Shown one piece after another: positions 46,955 to 58,789 of a stretch of DNA of 64,000 nucleotides. The position numbers and the translations under genes were made by a program. The stretch is from Anaeramoeba flamelloides (Eukaryota > Metamonada > Anaeramoebidae). The notes under the pieces are model-generated. The model was not told the DNA's origin, ran no database searches, and saw only the letters and a list, made by a program, of their open reading frames with translations. Location of the stretch: positions 1,302,001 through 1,366,000 of the forward strand of contig JANTQA010000029.1 in NCBI GenBank assembly GCA_027625915.1, read 5' to 3'. Within the stretch, counting starts at the first letter, position 1. Every line of letters starts with the position of its first letter.

Positions 46955-47801
46955 CTCAAAATTGCATCAAAAACAAAACAAGAAAAGAATCAAAAGTTTA
47001 GTAATTATTGAAGAAACCGAATCTGAATCTAGTACGGAAAATGAGTTAGAAAAGGAAAAATTATCAAAAAAGAAAAAAAAAAAAAAATTAAAGCTTATGG
47101 AAGAGAGATTCGAATTTAGTAATAGAAAGGAAGATAAAAAATTAAAAGTAAAAATCGAAAATTATTTATTAAGAAAGCAAAATCTACCAGACATTAATGA
47201 AAAACAACTAGAAAAATTCTCAAAGTATTTTTTACGTATTGGAGAAAAATACTCTTTAAAACGAAGAGAAATGTTGAAAACAATTAAAACTGTTAAAGAA
47301 ATGCTAAAAAATAATCCAAACTACAATGATCAAAAAATTGAAGAACTTTCCACTTCGTTAAAATTGGAATTAAATGGAAATTTAACGATTAATTCTTTTT
47401 TATTTCTAGAAAACGATTTATTGAATTTATTATATTTTGTGAATGATAAAAAAAATTATCTCAAATATTATTATAATTCAAACACAAATATAAAAAATAA
47501 TGAAGTTAATAAAAGGAGCATTAATACAAATGGTAAAGAAAAAAAGAAAATTAAATTAAAAAGAAAGGATAAAAAACTTTATTTAGCAGAAAGATTAGTG
47601 AAAAAGAGGAAACTAATACAAAAGAAACTCAATATTATTGAAAAGGCAATTCAAATTAGAAAAATTCGTGAAGACGAAATGATTTTTTATCATTACCAAA
47701 ATATTCCTAATTTAGACCTTGAAAATTTAACTTTTAAAAAGTTAGATCGTTTTTCGATGGATTTAGAAAAAATACTTATTTTCAGTAAAGATAAAATTTG
47801 A
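46579..47801 (+). CDS. Casein kinase 1-family protein kinase, exon 3
   Basis: Begins after TATATAG with TT-GAA, completing codon 269. VEFKQYLEYCKNLSFEDVPNYS and LRKNFRKLF are the last helices of the CK1 fold (to about residue 313, YDYKYDW). The rest is a family-atypical tail: a Lys run and a long Asn run from an (AAC)n tract (residues about 357-394, DNA 46845-46955), an acidic ESESSTENELE patch, and a mostly helical basic region (ERFEFSNRKEDKKLKVKIENY to the end). Ends KDKI-stop at 47801. The tail length (about 360 residues) exceeds usual CK1 tails, which often control activity by autophosphorylation; that role here is inference. Low-complexity runs match the organism's other proteins. Confidence 0.85.
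46887..46955 (+). repeat. (AAC)n tract coding poly-Asn
   Basis: About twenty AAC units with two AAG interruptions, in frame in the kinase tail. Expected to vary in length between alleles. Confidence 0.9.
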
Positions 47802-48509
47802 ATAAATTTTAATTATTTAATTTATGTTGTGCTTTTGATTAGTTTATTTTATTCTACTTTTTTATGTTTTACAAAAAAAAGGGTGACGTCATTTTAAAAC
47901 TAGAGGGGGAAATTTTCAAATTTGTAACAATAAGAGTTAGAAATCTCAAGAGATCTATTTTCTGTTGTGTATCAAAAACATTTTTTTCGATTTTAATTTT
48001 TTAAAAATGTTATTTTTAAAGAGTAAAAATATTAAAAAAAATATAAAAGGTGATGCTATATTTTTCAGATCTACATCACTTAATATATTTAGTATTATTA
48101 TTTTTTTTTTTTTTTCCTTTGAATGTTTTTTTTTTGTAAAAGTTTTCAATATGGAAAAAATATCCACAAGTCTTTTTTCATTTTATCATCAAAAATCGAA
48201 TTTTTATATCTTAATGAAAACTTTACGTAGATTATACCAACTATAATTTTATTTTCAGTATTAAAACCAAACAAATATTGAACTAAAACTGTTAAAAAAA
48301 AAAATAAATAAAAAAATAAATGATAAAACATTTTTAAGAGCTTATTGGGAGGTATTAAGGATTAAGGTTGTTGTGATAAGAAAAAATATTCACTTGTTTA
48401 TACGTAAGGTCTTGTTCAATGAAACTAAGAATGAATTTTATAGGTTGGTTTAAAAATGAATTTGGAATTTTTTATACTTTTTACTTTTTCCAAATTTTGG
48501 TTTTTAAGT

Positions 48510-48560
48510 TGCTTTGGTTCCTTTGGTTCCTTTGGTTGCTTTGGTTGCTTTGGTTCCTTA
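48510..48560. repeat. 9-bp minisatellite (SCTTTGGTT)n
   Basis: Six adjacent units of GCTTTGGTT or CCTTTGGTT in a row; the two unit variants alternate in pairs. Confidence 0.8.
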
Positions 48561-49308
48561 GTTTAGGTGTTTTAAGGTTAATTAGGTTCCTTCAGTTCGT
48601 CTTCTTTTTGTTTTTTTAGGTGTTTGGGGAAGGAAAAAGGAATAAAAAAACATTATAAGAATTGGTAGACTTGGTCATGACTAACCTAACCAAACTTTTT
48701 CATGATCAGATCTAAAACGAATCCAACTAACTAAAAAGAAACTTTCGAAAACCAATTCTTATTCTTAAAAACTCAGCATTTTATGGATTCAACACATTTA
48801 TAAACTTCTAATTTAAAACTTGTAAAAGTAACTTTCTTTCATTTGATCTATAGTTGTTCAAATATTTAGCTCTCTTTATTAAAATAAATTAGAGTGGCAA
48901 TCAAAAAAAAATTTTACCGAAAATTGAAACAACCAAAAACTCACTCAACACCTGTGGTGCAAAAAAAAACTTTTCAGTGAAATTTTTACTGTTTTTTTAT
49001 TATTTTTATACTCTTTTATTTCAGAAAACTAAATTGAGTTTAAAAGACCTATAATGACTGCATTTAAAGGTTCTTTTGACTACTCTTTGAATTAGGAGTC
49101 ACAAATTTAGTCACTTCAAAACCCTCTCTTTAAAAGATTCAGAGATTTCAGGTACTTAACACTTATCAATAAAGCCTATTCAATTTTTATTATATTTGTT
49201 TAAAATATTTTTTTTTCTTTTCATTTTTTAAAGAAAATATATCCTATAAGTTATAATTTTGGTTTTATTAGGACTTGTATAAATAAATATAAATAAATTT
49301 AGTATTTA

Positions 49309-49710
49309 AGAAAGTGTAGTAGAGTGTCGTAGAATGTCCTATGTGCCATGATTTTTTGTTGTCAAATCTATTGATTTTCTTTAGGTTTTTTTTACTTTTT
49401 GAGTTAAAATAGAAAATCTCAAAAAAACCTATAACACTTCACAAATTAATAGAAAACTCAAAAAAACCTAAGGAAAATCAATAGATTTTCCAATAAAATA
49501 GAAAACCTCAAAAAAAAATTAGAACACTTCACAAATAAACAGAAAACTCAAGAAAAGGTAACCACAGTTTTCCAGAATTGTAAAGGATTGAGTAAAATCT
49601 AAGATTTTTCTCTATTCTTTTAAATACTGGAAAACCTAATGAAAAGTGTCCGTCAAGTACCGTAGAGTGTCTAGGTTTTTTTTTTACGTTTTTAAAAAAA
49701 TCTAACGAAA
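49309..49710. repeat. PAL repeat, composite copy outside LINE
   Basis: GTAGTAGAGTGTCGTAGAATG at the left, two inverted blocks carrying AATCTATTGATTTTC / AATCAATAGATTTTCC, a hairpin core (49572-49630) and a second GTACCGTAGAGTGTC tandem at 49658-49672. Same building blocks as 35106-35629 in the same order. Confidence 0.65.
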
Positions 49711-50744
49711 AATCAATAATCAATAATTTTTTACACTTTATCTTAATAAATAATTCTTAAAATGACAAAATAATTGATTTCTCAATTTGAAAGATATTTA
49801 TTAAATTTAGCCTGCTATAAAAGATAATATAAGGACCAATTAACTATGAAAATATATTTTATAAATTATTTACTTTCAAATTTAAAAAAAATTATAATAG
49901 AACCTGGAAAATCGGTTTTTCCAACTTTAAATTGTAAAATATCCTTGAAAAATAATTTTTATACAAGATCCAGCATTCACAAATAAATTTTATTATAATT
50001 GAAGCTATAAAAAAGTGAAATAATAGCAAATTATTTATTTTTTGTTTTTGTAACAGAAAGGGTCTAGTGATGTTGAAAGAAAGATTATGAAAACAAAAAA
50101 TCAGTTACCGTTAGAATTATTCAATGTAGATATAAGTTTTTAATATTTGATCTTTTTCTGGTATTTTATAACAAACCAGAAAAATTAAAGAGGAAATAGA
50201 TAATATTGAAAATTTTGATGATATAATTTAAGTTCAGGTAATTCAAACCGATTATTGTCTCCTTTTGAACCAATTTAAAAAAATAAATGATTCTTCCTTA
50301 AATGATTTCGAATACTTTATTTAATATTTTCATGTTTTTATCTTCTGGTGGTTATGAAAAATTAATTGAGTAATTAATATCAGATATTCAATTTTTAATT
50401 TAAAATATCACTGATAAAAAAGTAGCGTGGGTCTTGCTATTCAAAAAATATTTTTTACATATCCTTAAAAAAACATTTCTTGTTATTTATAAATAATTTA
50501 TTGATATCTTTTTTTGAATTTAAATAAAAAATCAAAAAAAAAAATGAAATTAAACAAATTTGTGAAAAGATGTGAATTGTAAAATAGTCTATATTCTTCT
50601 AAAAATGTTCATAAACAATACATTCTGTAATCCTATAGCATTATATAGTGCAAGGGCCAAATTTTTTCTTTTTAAAAGTATTTTTTTTTCAACTATCAAT
50701 TTTTTTTTAATTTAAATATATCCAATTCTAAAAAAAAAAAAAAA

Positions 50745-50930
50745 TGAAAGACCCCAATTCATATTGCTGTTATTATTGGAAATTTTAATAAAGGAGTTCA
50801 AGAAATTGAAATAAATAAATATCTCTTCAAATTAAAATTAAATCACATGTCAATCAAATTTACTAAATACAACTTAGGTATATGATAAAAAATAATTGAT
50901 TATTTTTTTATAGTGAATGGAACTTTATTG
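50745..50930 (+). mobile_element. LINE endonuclease fragment
   Basis: IHIAVIIGNFNKGVQEIEINK, then KLNHMSIKFTKYN and KIIDYFFIVNG, line up with the IIGGDFNLNEN..KFNFKIFLNN..NLDYFLTNF block of LINE D. Internal stops are present. Sense direction. Confidence 0.6.
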
Positions 50931-51077
50931 TATTTCAATCAACAATTTTGTTGAAAAATAACGGTTTACTCTGGTAATTTTATTTTTTGTGTTTTATTTT
51001 GACTTTATAAGGAATATTCCTTGAAGGGGGGGGGTATGGGGGGGCATGTTCAAGTTGAAACAGAGAAATTATGGATA

Positions 51078-51274
51078 CAGTTAGTTCCACTTTTAAAACA
51101 CAAACTATCAACTAAATTTAAGGCATATAAAAAAATCTCAAATTAAGGCACAAAATTCAAATTCTAGGAAAATAAATTGTAAAATATAAAATTACAAATT
51201 TTGTACCTTAATTCGAGATTTTTTTGTGCCTTAAATTTCGTAGAAAGTTTGTGTCTTAAAAGTGGAAATAACTG
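51078..51274. mobile_element. Palindromic MITE, family F1, copy 3
   Basis: 197 bp, CAGTTAGTTCCACTTTT to GTGGAAATAACTG, TA both sides. More diverged at the right arm than copies 2 and 4. Confidence 0.85.
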
Positions 51275-52471
51275 TAAACATTATAATGAAAATGTTTTCT
51301 AATCTCATTTAAATTTACACAATGAAAATTTCCTTTAGAAAAAATGGTAAATTTTGTTATTTCTAATAATTTTCTCAATTTTTACATTTGTTTGCTCATC
51401 GAAAAATTTTAATTTTATATTCCATAATTCTCACTTCAAATCTAAACGACATTCCAAAAAGTTGCAGATAACAAAATCAAAAATAGTTAAAAAAAAAAAA
51501 CTCAATTTATTGTATTTTTCCAAACAAATTATTAAACCACATTTAAGTTACACAGCGTTAATGTTTATTTTTTAATCAATTTTATCCAAATAAAATAAAA
51601 AAAAATATAAAATGCAAAAATAAAAATCGATATTTCCAAAATGATGAAACAAGGGTAATAAAAAATTATATTGTTAGATTTGTTGACTTTTTACAAACAA
51701 TTTTTTTATTGATCAAATGATAAGATACAATCAACGTGTAGTATGTGATTATTCTTATAAAAAACTCAACATTAAACTTATCAATCATTTGGAAAAAAAA
51801 TACAGATCTAACGAAAAAGATTATGTAAATGGAAAAAAAGGAATGAAAAAAAAAACAGAAAAGAAAAAAATGAAATAGTTGGTAAAAATAAAATTATTTC
51901 TAAAATTTCATGAAAATTGCAGTATTGCTATTCTTTCAACTGTTTTAAGTGTGTTCAAATTTTTAAAATTTTATTTAGTTTACACTAAACATTTTTTCAT
52001 CCGTTCTAAATATATTTTATAGTTAACATTTATAAGTTTGAAATGTTTTTAAAATTTGTTTTTATACTTGGAAATCCCAAAAAGACATTTATTTTTTAAA
52101 TTTTCATTCAAAGATCTTTTTAATAATATTTTTTTTTGGTTTATTTTTAGCTTCAAAACTTTATTATTTTCTGCAATTTCTTCAAAACAAAACGTCTTTT
52201 TCTGAGGTGAATGTAAAATAACACAATACCACAACACCCTAGGTATAAATGTATTTCTTAACTTTTGAAATAAAAAATGAAATTTTCATTTTTACAATTT
52301 TAAAAGTCTCTTTTTCATACATATTTATTTGTTAAATTTTTTCGCCTATCATGATTGTTTTGGTTCATAAATTTTTTTTTGCATGAAATACAACAATTTA
52401 CTTTAAAAGATGAGGCTAATTGGCCATTTTGGTTCACAATAGACATCTTTTGGTGAAAAAGGTGATTTTTT

Positions 52472-54034
52472 TTAATTGTTAATTTTTCTCTTTTGTTTTA
52501 TATATTTTAATAATTTTTTGTTATTAGCTTGTTTGGCTTGAGATTCAATCTCACCTAAAGTTTTGTAATATTCCTTATTATCAATCTTTGCTAAAAAATC
52601 CAAAAGTATTAACAGGCCGTAGATGTCTTTTTTATTGTTGTCAACTTGTTTACTGAAAATGATTTGATTAATGTTAGTTTGGAATGGGTTCCTAATCCAA
52701 GAATTAGGATCGTTTTCGTTTAAAGGATTAGGTTGCGTTTCCATTTTATTTTTCTCCTTTGTTGTTTGGGTGTCTGTTTCTGTTTCAAGGATCTCGCCTT
52801 TGGTTTTCTCAATTTCAATTTCTATTATTTTGCCTTTTTCTTTTTCTTCCTTTTCTTTTTCTATTTCTATTTCGATTCCTTTTTCATTTTCTGTTTCCAT
52901 TCCTTCTTCTTCTGATTCTGGTTCTTGGTTAATATAACTATTCTCTTTATTTTTGTGTTGCTTTTGTATATAAGATAAAGTATCAATTTTCTTCTTATAT
53001 GGATTAACTCTTTTTTTCCTTTTAAAATTGAGCACTTTGTTCTTTTCATATAAAATTTGATCCTGTATTATATTGATTTTTGGATAATTCACTGAGTTTG
53101 TTGGTGATTTTCTTTTTCTTGACCCAAATGTTGAATTAATTTTCATTTTTAATCTTTTAGTATTATTTGGGGGATTATCAATTACTTGGTCTTCAGGCTT
53201 GTAACAATTGCTATTATAATTCTTATCAGATCCTTCAAAAATCCTCGTCTGTTTTTTCTTGTTCTTTTTCTCCTTCTCCTTCTCCTTTTCATTCTCTTCG
53301 TTATTATCATTAAAGTGGTTTTTTTCCATGAGTATCTCATTGATCTGCTCATGTAATAAATTATTATTGGACGAGATTCTATTAATTTTTTTATTTATTT
53401 CCTCAATCTTGTTTCCGTTGTTTGCTTTTTTTTCATTGCCATTACTTTTTGTATCAGAGTGCTTTTTGTTGCCGTTCTTAAAAGTGGCAATAATACTGTT
53501 TTTTGACAAATTAATTTTTTTACTTGGAATTTTGATTTTGAGTTTTTGTTTTTTCTTTTTTTTGTTGGTCGAGGCCACTCTTTTCGAAAATGCTTTCGTG
53601 TTTTTGTTAAGGCTTGGAATTGCTCGAACCCTTCCATTTTTTGGATGCCTACCGAGGTTCGTACCTGGTTGGACCTTGTTGAAGACCATCCCTTTATGTT
53701 CTCTTGGGGTGACGTTATAAAGCCCCGATCGTTGGTAAAAATTGCCAATGTTCTTTCGCACATTGGAACGTCCCTGCCCAAGCCCATAGCAGAGTAAATT
53801 GATTAACTTGGCATTAAGGGTGACAGATTCATTGTTTTCTGTTTTTGTGATGTGATCCGCAAAATAATTCTCAATCTCGACAAAGCGCTGCCGGTTTAGC
53901 TTCATCTCTTTGATTCGACTCAAGGCCAATTTCTGTGTAGGTGTGCATTCGAAAAAGCTTTTTGTCTCAAGATCATTTGGAACATAAGAGTTTTTGTTCG
54001 CTCTGTTACCCTTTCTTTTTGGTGGTCTGTTCAT
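52472..54034 (-). CDS. Unrecognised 520-residue charged protein
   Basis: Single exon, ATG at 54034. The N-terminal 150 residues look folded: helical SFFECTPTQKLALSRIKEM and RQRFVEIENYFADHI, then AKLINLLCYGLGQGRSNVR, an aromatic/basic stretch (YNVTPREHKGMVF) and GRVRAIPSLN. The middle (about 155-420) is low-complexity: Lys-rich nuclear-signal-like runs (TNKKKKKQKLKIKI), Glu/Lys repeats and Asn patches. The last 80 residues are helical again (NNKKDIYGLLILLDFLAKID, YYKTLGEIESQAKQ). Base use in the N-terminal part is clearly less AT-rich than the flanks, as in the RPC34 gene, which supports a real gene. A nuclear protein is likely from the basic clusters; no family was recognised. The LCYGLG motif loosely recalls SRR1-like proteins, but the following residues do not fit. 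Confidence 0.7.
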   Translation of the reverse strand: MNRPPKRKGNRANKNSYVPNDLETKSFFECTPTQKLALSRIKEMKLNRQRFVEIENYFADHITKTENNESVTLNAKLINLLCYGLGQGRSNVRKNIGNFYQRSGLYNVTPREHKGMVFNKVQPGTNLGRHPKNGRVRAIPSLNKNTKAFSKRVASTNKKKKKQKLKIKIPSKKINLSKNSIIATFKNGNKKHSDTKSNGNEKKANNGNKIEEINKKINRISSNNNLLHEQINEILMEKNHFNDNNEENEKEKEKEKKNKKKQTRIFEGSDKNYNSNCYKPEDQVIDNPPNNTKRLKMKINSTFGSRKRKSPTNSVNYPKINIIQDQILYEKNKVLNFKRKKRVNPYKKKIDTLSYIQKQHKNKENSYINQEPESEEEGMETENEKGIEIEIEKEKEEKEKGKIIEIEIEKTKGEILETETDTQTTKEKNKMETQPNPLNENDPNSWIRNPFQTNINQIIFSKQVDNNKKDIYGLLILLDFLAKIDNKEYYKTLGEIESQAKQANNKKLLKYIKQKRKINN

Positions 54035-57000
54035 TGACCGATTTAATTTTGTTATTTAGCTTTTGAAGAGATTAAAAAAATAATTTTGGATTTTTTAATT
54101 ATTTTTAGTGATTTTGTATTCTTTTTGATTTTTTTAAATGTTTCAGTTCAGAGGTAGTTGATCTTTTTTTCTCAAATTATATTTCTCAATTTTTTTAGGT
54201 GACTTTATTTTTTTTTTTTTTTCATAAACTTTCTAGAGTTTTCGTTTCTAATCTACGAAAACCTATGAATTCTTTCTAATTTTCATTTTTTGTCAAAAAA
54301 ATCACACCTTTGTATTTTTGGGGATGGTTTTCTATTAAAATTACATTTATTTTTTGGTAAATGTGCCAATTTGAATTTTTCTCCAATTGTGTCTCAAAGT
54401 AGTTAGTATTTATAAGGTATTCTTTCTCATTTAATTCCTTTTTTTTGAAAAAAACACATCATTGAGTCATTGATAATAAAGAAATTAAACCTTATCTAAT
54501 TCGTTTTAAAATAGGGATCAGTATTGTTTTTTTTATCGAGATAAAAAATTAAAAGTAATTTGTGTGACAATGTTTTGGGCTAAATTCCTCAATAAAAAAA
54601 TGATTTCCTTTTTTATGGTTTCAGTTTAAATCAGGGTTTTTAATTGCTCTTTTATGATTTAATTTCTAAAACTGTTATTTTATAAAAAACTTTTGTTTGC
54701 TTGAAAATTATTGGTTTGTCGAAAAAAGGAGAAGATTTTTATTTTATTATTTTTACAATTGCTTCAAGTCTATTAACAAATCTCTTTAATTAAATTCAAT
54801 TCTTCAAATAACCGTTTAAAAAATCAAAAAATCGATCAAAATTTCAAAAACAAAACTTGTTGGTGTTTGGGCATTTAGTTTTTTTATTAGACTATTATTT
54901 TCCAAAATTCTAAAATGAAAACTAAAATGGTTGTTTTGTAGAATTGTTATTTGTTAAAAAGTATAGGAGTTAAGTTTTTTAATTTGAAGTAAATTGTAAT
55001 TTTGTTATCAAAATTTAGAGTATTGGAATAAAACTGATTAAATTTTGCCCTCGTTTACCTTTTTCTTTTTTTATAATTTCAAAAACAGCTTTTTGAGAGC
55101 TTGGAGACAGATTTTGATTTTTAATTCTCTGTAATTTTATTTTTACTTTTTTTCTTCTGTCCATTAAATATCCGCAAAATCCTAAAATGAGACAAACTTT
55201 TTGGTCCAGTTAATAGGTTGAAATTTTGGCTTTGATATTTTAAATATCAACCTTTTAAAAATGTATTAGAAATTTTCTAGTTATTATAACAAGTTCTGAT
55301 CAATACCTTAATGATCTTTTGACATTACAGAAGGTATACCAAATCAATCTCAACAATAGAAAATTTTTTGTTTTACACTTTGTCTAAGAATTTGTGTTTT
55401 TAGATTTTATTATTTTATAATAATTTTAATTTTGTTATTAATTGTTGAAATAATTGTTGTTTTTCAGGATTTATTTTGGTGGTATTTCAGATAGTTGTGG
55501 TTTTTTGAATTTTTGAAGTTTTTCTGTTATTATGGAGTTATTTTTGTAATATAAATTTTTCTTAATTTTTTTTCTGATCGAAATGTAAATTTGAGAAAAA
55601 AGGAATTCTCACGAATAATAAAAGGAAATTGTCTCACTGAATTATTTTTCTCTTTTTACTTTAAAGTTTTTACAGATTTTTTTCTAAAAGATCATTTTTC
55701 AAAGTAAAGGTTCAGAAATGAAGGTATTTAATTTAAAGTTCATGATTTTTGATAAAACATTAAAATAATTAATTATTACAATAGAAACACAACTTTACTC
55801 TTAAAAAATATCAATTTGGAATTTTGTCAATATTTATTTTTGCAAAAAACAACTAGATGAGAAAACAAGGGGTGGACAATCCGACTTTACTGTTTTTATT
55901 GCAAGTTTTTTTGTTATTTTGCCATTCTTTTGGAAAAAATGGGTAAACTCATGTCAAATTATTTTGATTGAAATAGAACATTATTCAGACATTTCTGTTA
56001 TACTAATTTAATTAAACCTTGCCTTGGGGAAACAATCCAAAGGATTTTAATTTTTTTAATTTGATAAAAATTTAATTCCCTTTTTATTTTATTTTTAAAA
56101 ACTTTCTAATGATTTATTCTTTGAAAATACCCTTAACAGTTGAACTTGGGTGCACTTAGTATCAGTTTTATCAAAAAACTTTTGATCGCTGTAAATTTGG
56201 CTATCAATTGTAAATTAAAATTCTTTCTATTGATTTTAAAATCGAAAAAGTAAAAAAAAGGTTTGATCAGAAGTGATGTTTTTGGCAATTTCCAAAATAC
56301 GAACCATTGACAGCTAATGATTAATGATTCTGAAAATAATTGTTTCAGATGAGAGACAAGAGATTTTCGTTTTTGGTTTAGGAAGTAAAATTTCAAAATT
56401 ATTTACCACTTAAAAAAATTTCTGCAATTGAACTTTTACGATTACGGTAATCAAAAATCTGGGTTCTTTAACACAATTCCATCAACTACTAACTATATTT
56501 TAAAATTAATATCTTTTTTGTTAATTTCTTTTCAGAAAAAAAGTTTTTCTAGGCGAATTATTTAGAACCATTTTTTGTAATTTTGAAAGAGTTTGAATTT
56601 ATATCTACGATTGTTTTGTTGAAAAAATTTTTTTTCTGTCTTCACTTTCTAAATTCAGAGGAAAATATTTTGTTGAAAACAATATAAACACACACTGTTT
56701 TCCCTTTGTTACGTTTTGTATAAAAAAGATCCAGAAATTAAAGTAAAAAAATGATACGAATCTAAAACTTACTCAAAAATAAAAATATCCACTAATCTTT
56801 TTGCAGAGAATATAAAGTGGGTGGTATTTTGAAACATCTTTGAACTTTTTTAAATGGTTTTTTCAGTTGAATTCAAGAACAGTGTTTCACAATCTCATAA
56901 AATCTCTTTTTACCCTTCTTTGAATTCTTATGTGAGAAAATTAGAGTTAATTTTAATTAATCAATTCTGAAATGATCTTTCATTGAAGGATTTTTAGTTT

Positions 57001-57331
57001 TCAAAATATAACGAATATATATCAGAAATAGAAACACCCAAAGTAAAAGAAAACTCAAATTTCAAGCTATTTCTTCTTTGGAAAGGCTTTTTTTTGTAAT
57101 TACTGTCATTTTCCAATTAAGATTGAAAAATTTTTATTTCAGATTCTCTGGTGTTCGTCCAGTGATTGTCATAATTGGTGAAAAAAAATCCAAGATCTTC
57201 ACAAGATTATATGATCATGATAATCTTGAGTTTTATTAATTTGAATCTCTTTATTTTTGAAACTTTGTGATAAGATTTATTTTTTTTTGAATCAACACTA
57301 ATGGCAAGAAAAACACAATTCTTACTAATAA
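54035..57331. other. 3.3-kb AT-rich spacer
   Basis: No exon, TIR pair or RNA gene seen. The promoter of the minus-strand gene should be in the first few hundred bases, but no distinctive motif stands out. Confidence 0.5.
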
Positions 57332-58789
57332 CCGTTGTGGAAAAAAAGTGAAACTGGAAAAAAAGTGAAACACGGTTTTTAATCGGGGACATTAAGAGAA
57401 TACTGAAAATTCAAACTAAGATCAATGAAAAAAAGAATAAATAAATAAATAAAGACAAAATGAAGTATTCGCCACAATAACAGTTTTTTTAATACTATCT
57501 TTTGGTATGGGCTTTTCTTTGATTGATCAATTATTAAAAATTTGTTGAAAAAATTGACTATTTTTGGGATCTCCTAAAACCACACCAACAATTTCGATAA
57601 ATCAAGTAGATTTAAATTGTATTGGTTGGGTTGATTGAAAATAATATACAGTATGTTTAATAACCTGTGTCGACTTAAATAATTGTCTTTTTTTAAAATT
57701 TAAATGTGGTTTTTTGAAAAACGTGTTTTTAACTGTTGTTTTCCAACTTTTTTCAGTTGTTTTCGTTTTTTAATTGTGGTCAAGAATTAAAAGTTTTCAA
57801 AAGTGGGCTTATTTTTAAAAAGGAAGTATATCTTGACAATATTACTATCATTCTCTAAGCTAAAAAAGAAATATTTATTCAAAGTTTTCTAAAATATTAT
57901 TTCTACTATTTTGATAGAAAAATTGAAAGATCTTCTGTAAATCTCTGAAAATTGATCTTATAAGAGATTTAATTTCCTCTCATTATTAAACTTGTTGAAA
58001 ATGAATTGATTTATAAATAATTTAGTCATTGGGTATGTTCTTGTAGAATTTTAGATCAGATAAAATATGGGTTAATTAACTTTTGATTCAATATGAAATA
58101 TTCTTTCATTTTGGATTCTTATCTCCTCCAATATAGGCAAAAAAAAACAAGTAAATAATTAAACCAAATACAAGATATGGTTTGAAGATGATTGACTAAA
58201 GGAAAAAAGAAAATGTATTGGAATTTTTGGTTCATAGCTTTTTTAAAAAAACTTTGAAAAATTGATATCTCATTTTGTTAATATGCCGAGGTACAAGCAA
58301 AAAAGTTTTTAAGGAACTTGTTTTATCCTTTTTATTGATTTTTTTTTGTATTTATTCAAACTCAAAGTTATGGTTGTTATGGATTTTGGTGTTGGTTTGT
58401 TTAAATTTGGTTGAATTCGATCTCTTTTATCAGGTGCTTGGTCTTGAAGGTTATAGAAAAACACTATGATCATATGATCTATTGTACATATTGGTTGATT
58501 TGAAAGTATAGTTAAACTGAACTTTATTTTTTTGTTGAACACAAAATAAAAACAGAAAACCACAGTTATTGAAAAAAAAAAAACGTTTAAAAAAAAAAAC
58601 CACAGTTATTTCAAAAAACAACACAAATAATTTTCAAAAACACATATTAAAACGCCGACACGGGTTATTTAACATACTGTAATGGGTTATTATTTGAAGT
58701 TAATTGGTTTCTTCTTTTTATTGATTTTACTTTTAATTTTCAGTAATGTTCACAATTAAAAACCCTGTTGAACTTTTTTTCCACAACAG
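57332..58789. mobile_element. TIR element, family F3, with nested F2
   Basis: Left CCGTTGTGGAAAAAAAGTG, with a second TGGAAAAAAAGTGAAAC directly after it (a 17-bp tandem). Right CTTTTTTTCCACAACAG followed by TA. Interior GTTTTTAATCGGGGACATTA. The nested F2 (57649-58679) accounts for 1031 bp; without it the element is about 425 bp, the F3 family size. Confidence 0.78.
57649..58679. mobile_element. TIR element, family F2 (1.03 kb), copy 2, nested in F3
   Basis: CAGTATGTTTAATAACCTG at the left and CGGGTTATTTAACATACTG at the right, TA both sides. The interior matches the copies at 31488 (inverted) and 61620. A conserved short minus-strand frame (NLQDQAPDKRDRIQPNLNKP region) is shared with the 61620 copy but is not a recognisable transposase. 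Confidence 0.85.

Larger units (their letters stand above)
47802..52471. other. 4.7-kb spacer between kinase and the minus-strand gene
   Basis: No gene supported. It holds a 9-bp minisatellite (48510-48560), a PAL repeat (49309-49710), a LINE endonuclease fragment (50745-50930), a G-run (51026-51043) and an F1 MITE (51078-51274). The two converging genes therefore share a long repeat-bearing 3' spacer. Confidence 0.55.

Noticed and set aside
52472-54034. SRR1-like protein, from the LCYGLG motif
   Set aside because: The residues after the motif lack the conserved ARxQLA helix, and the rest is unlike SRR1.
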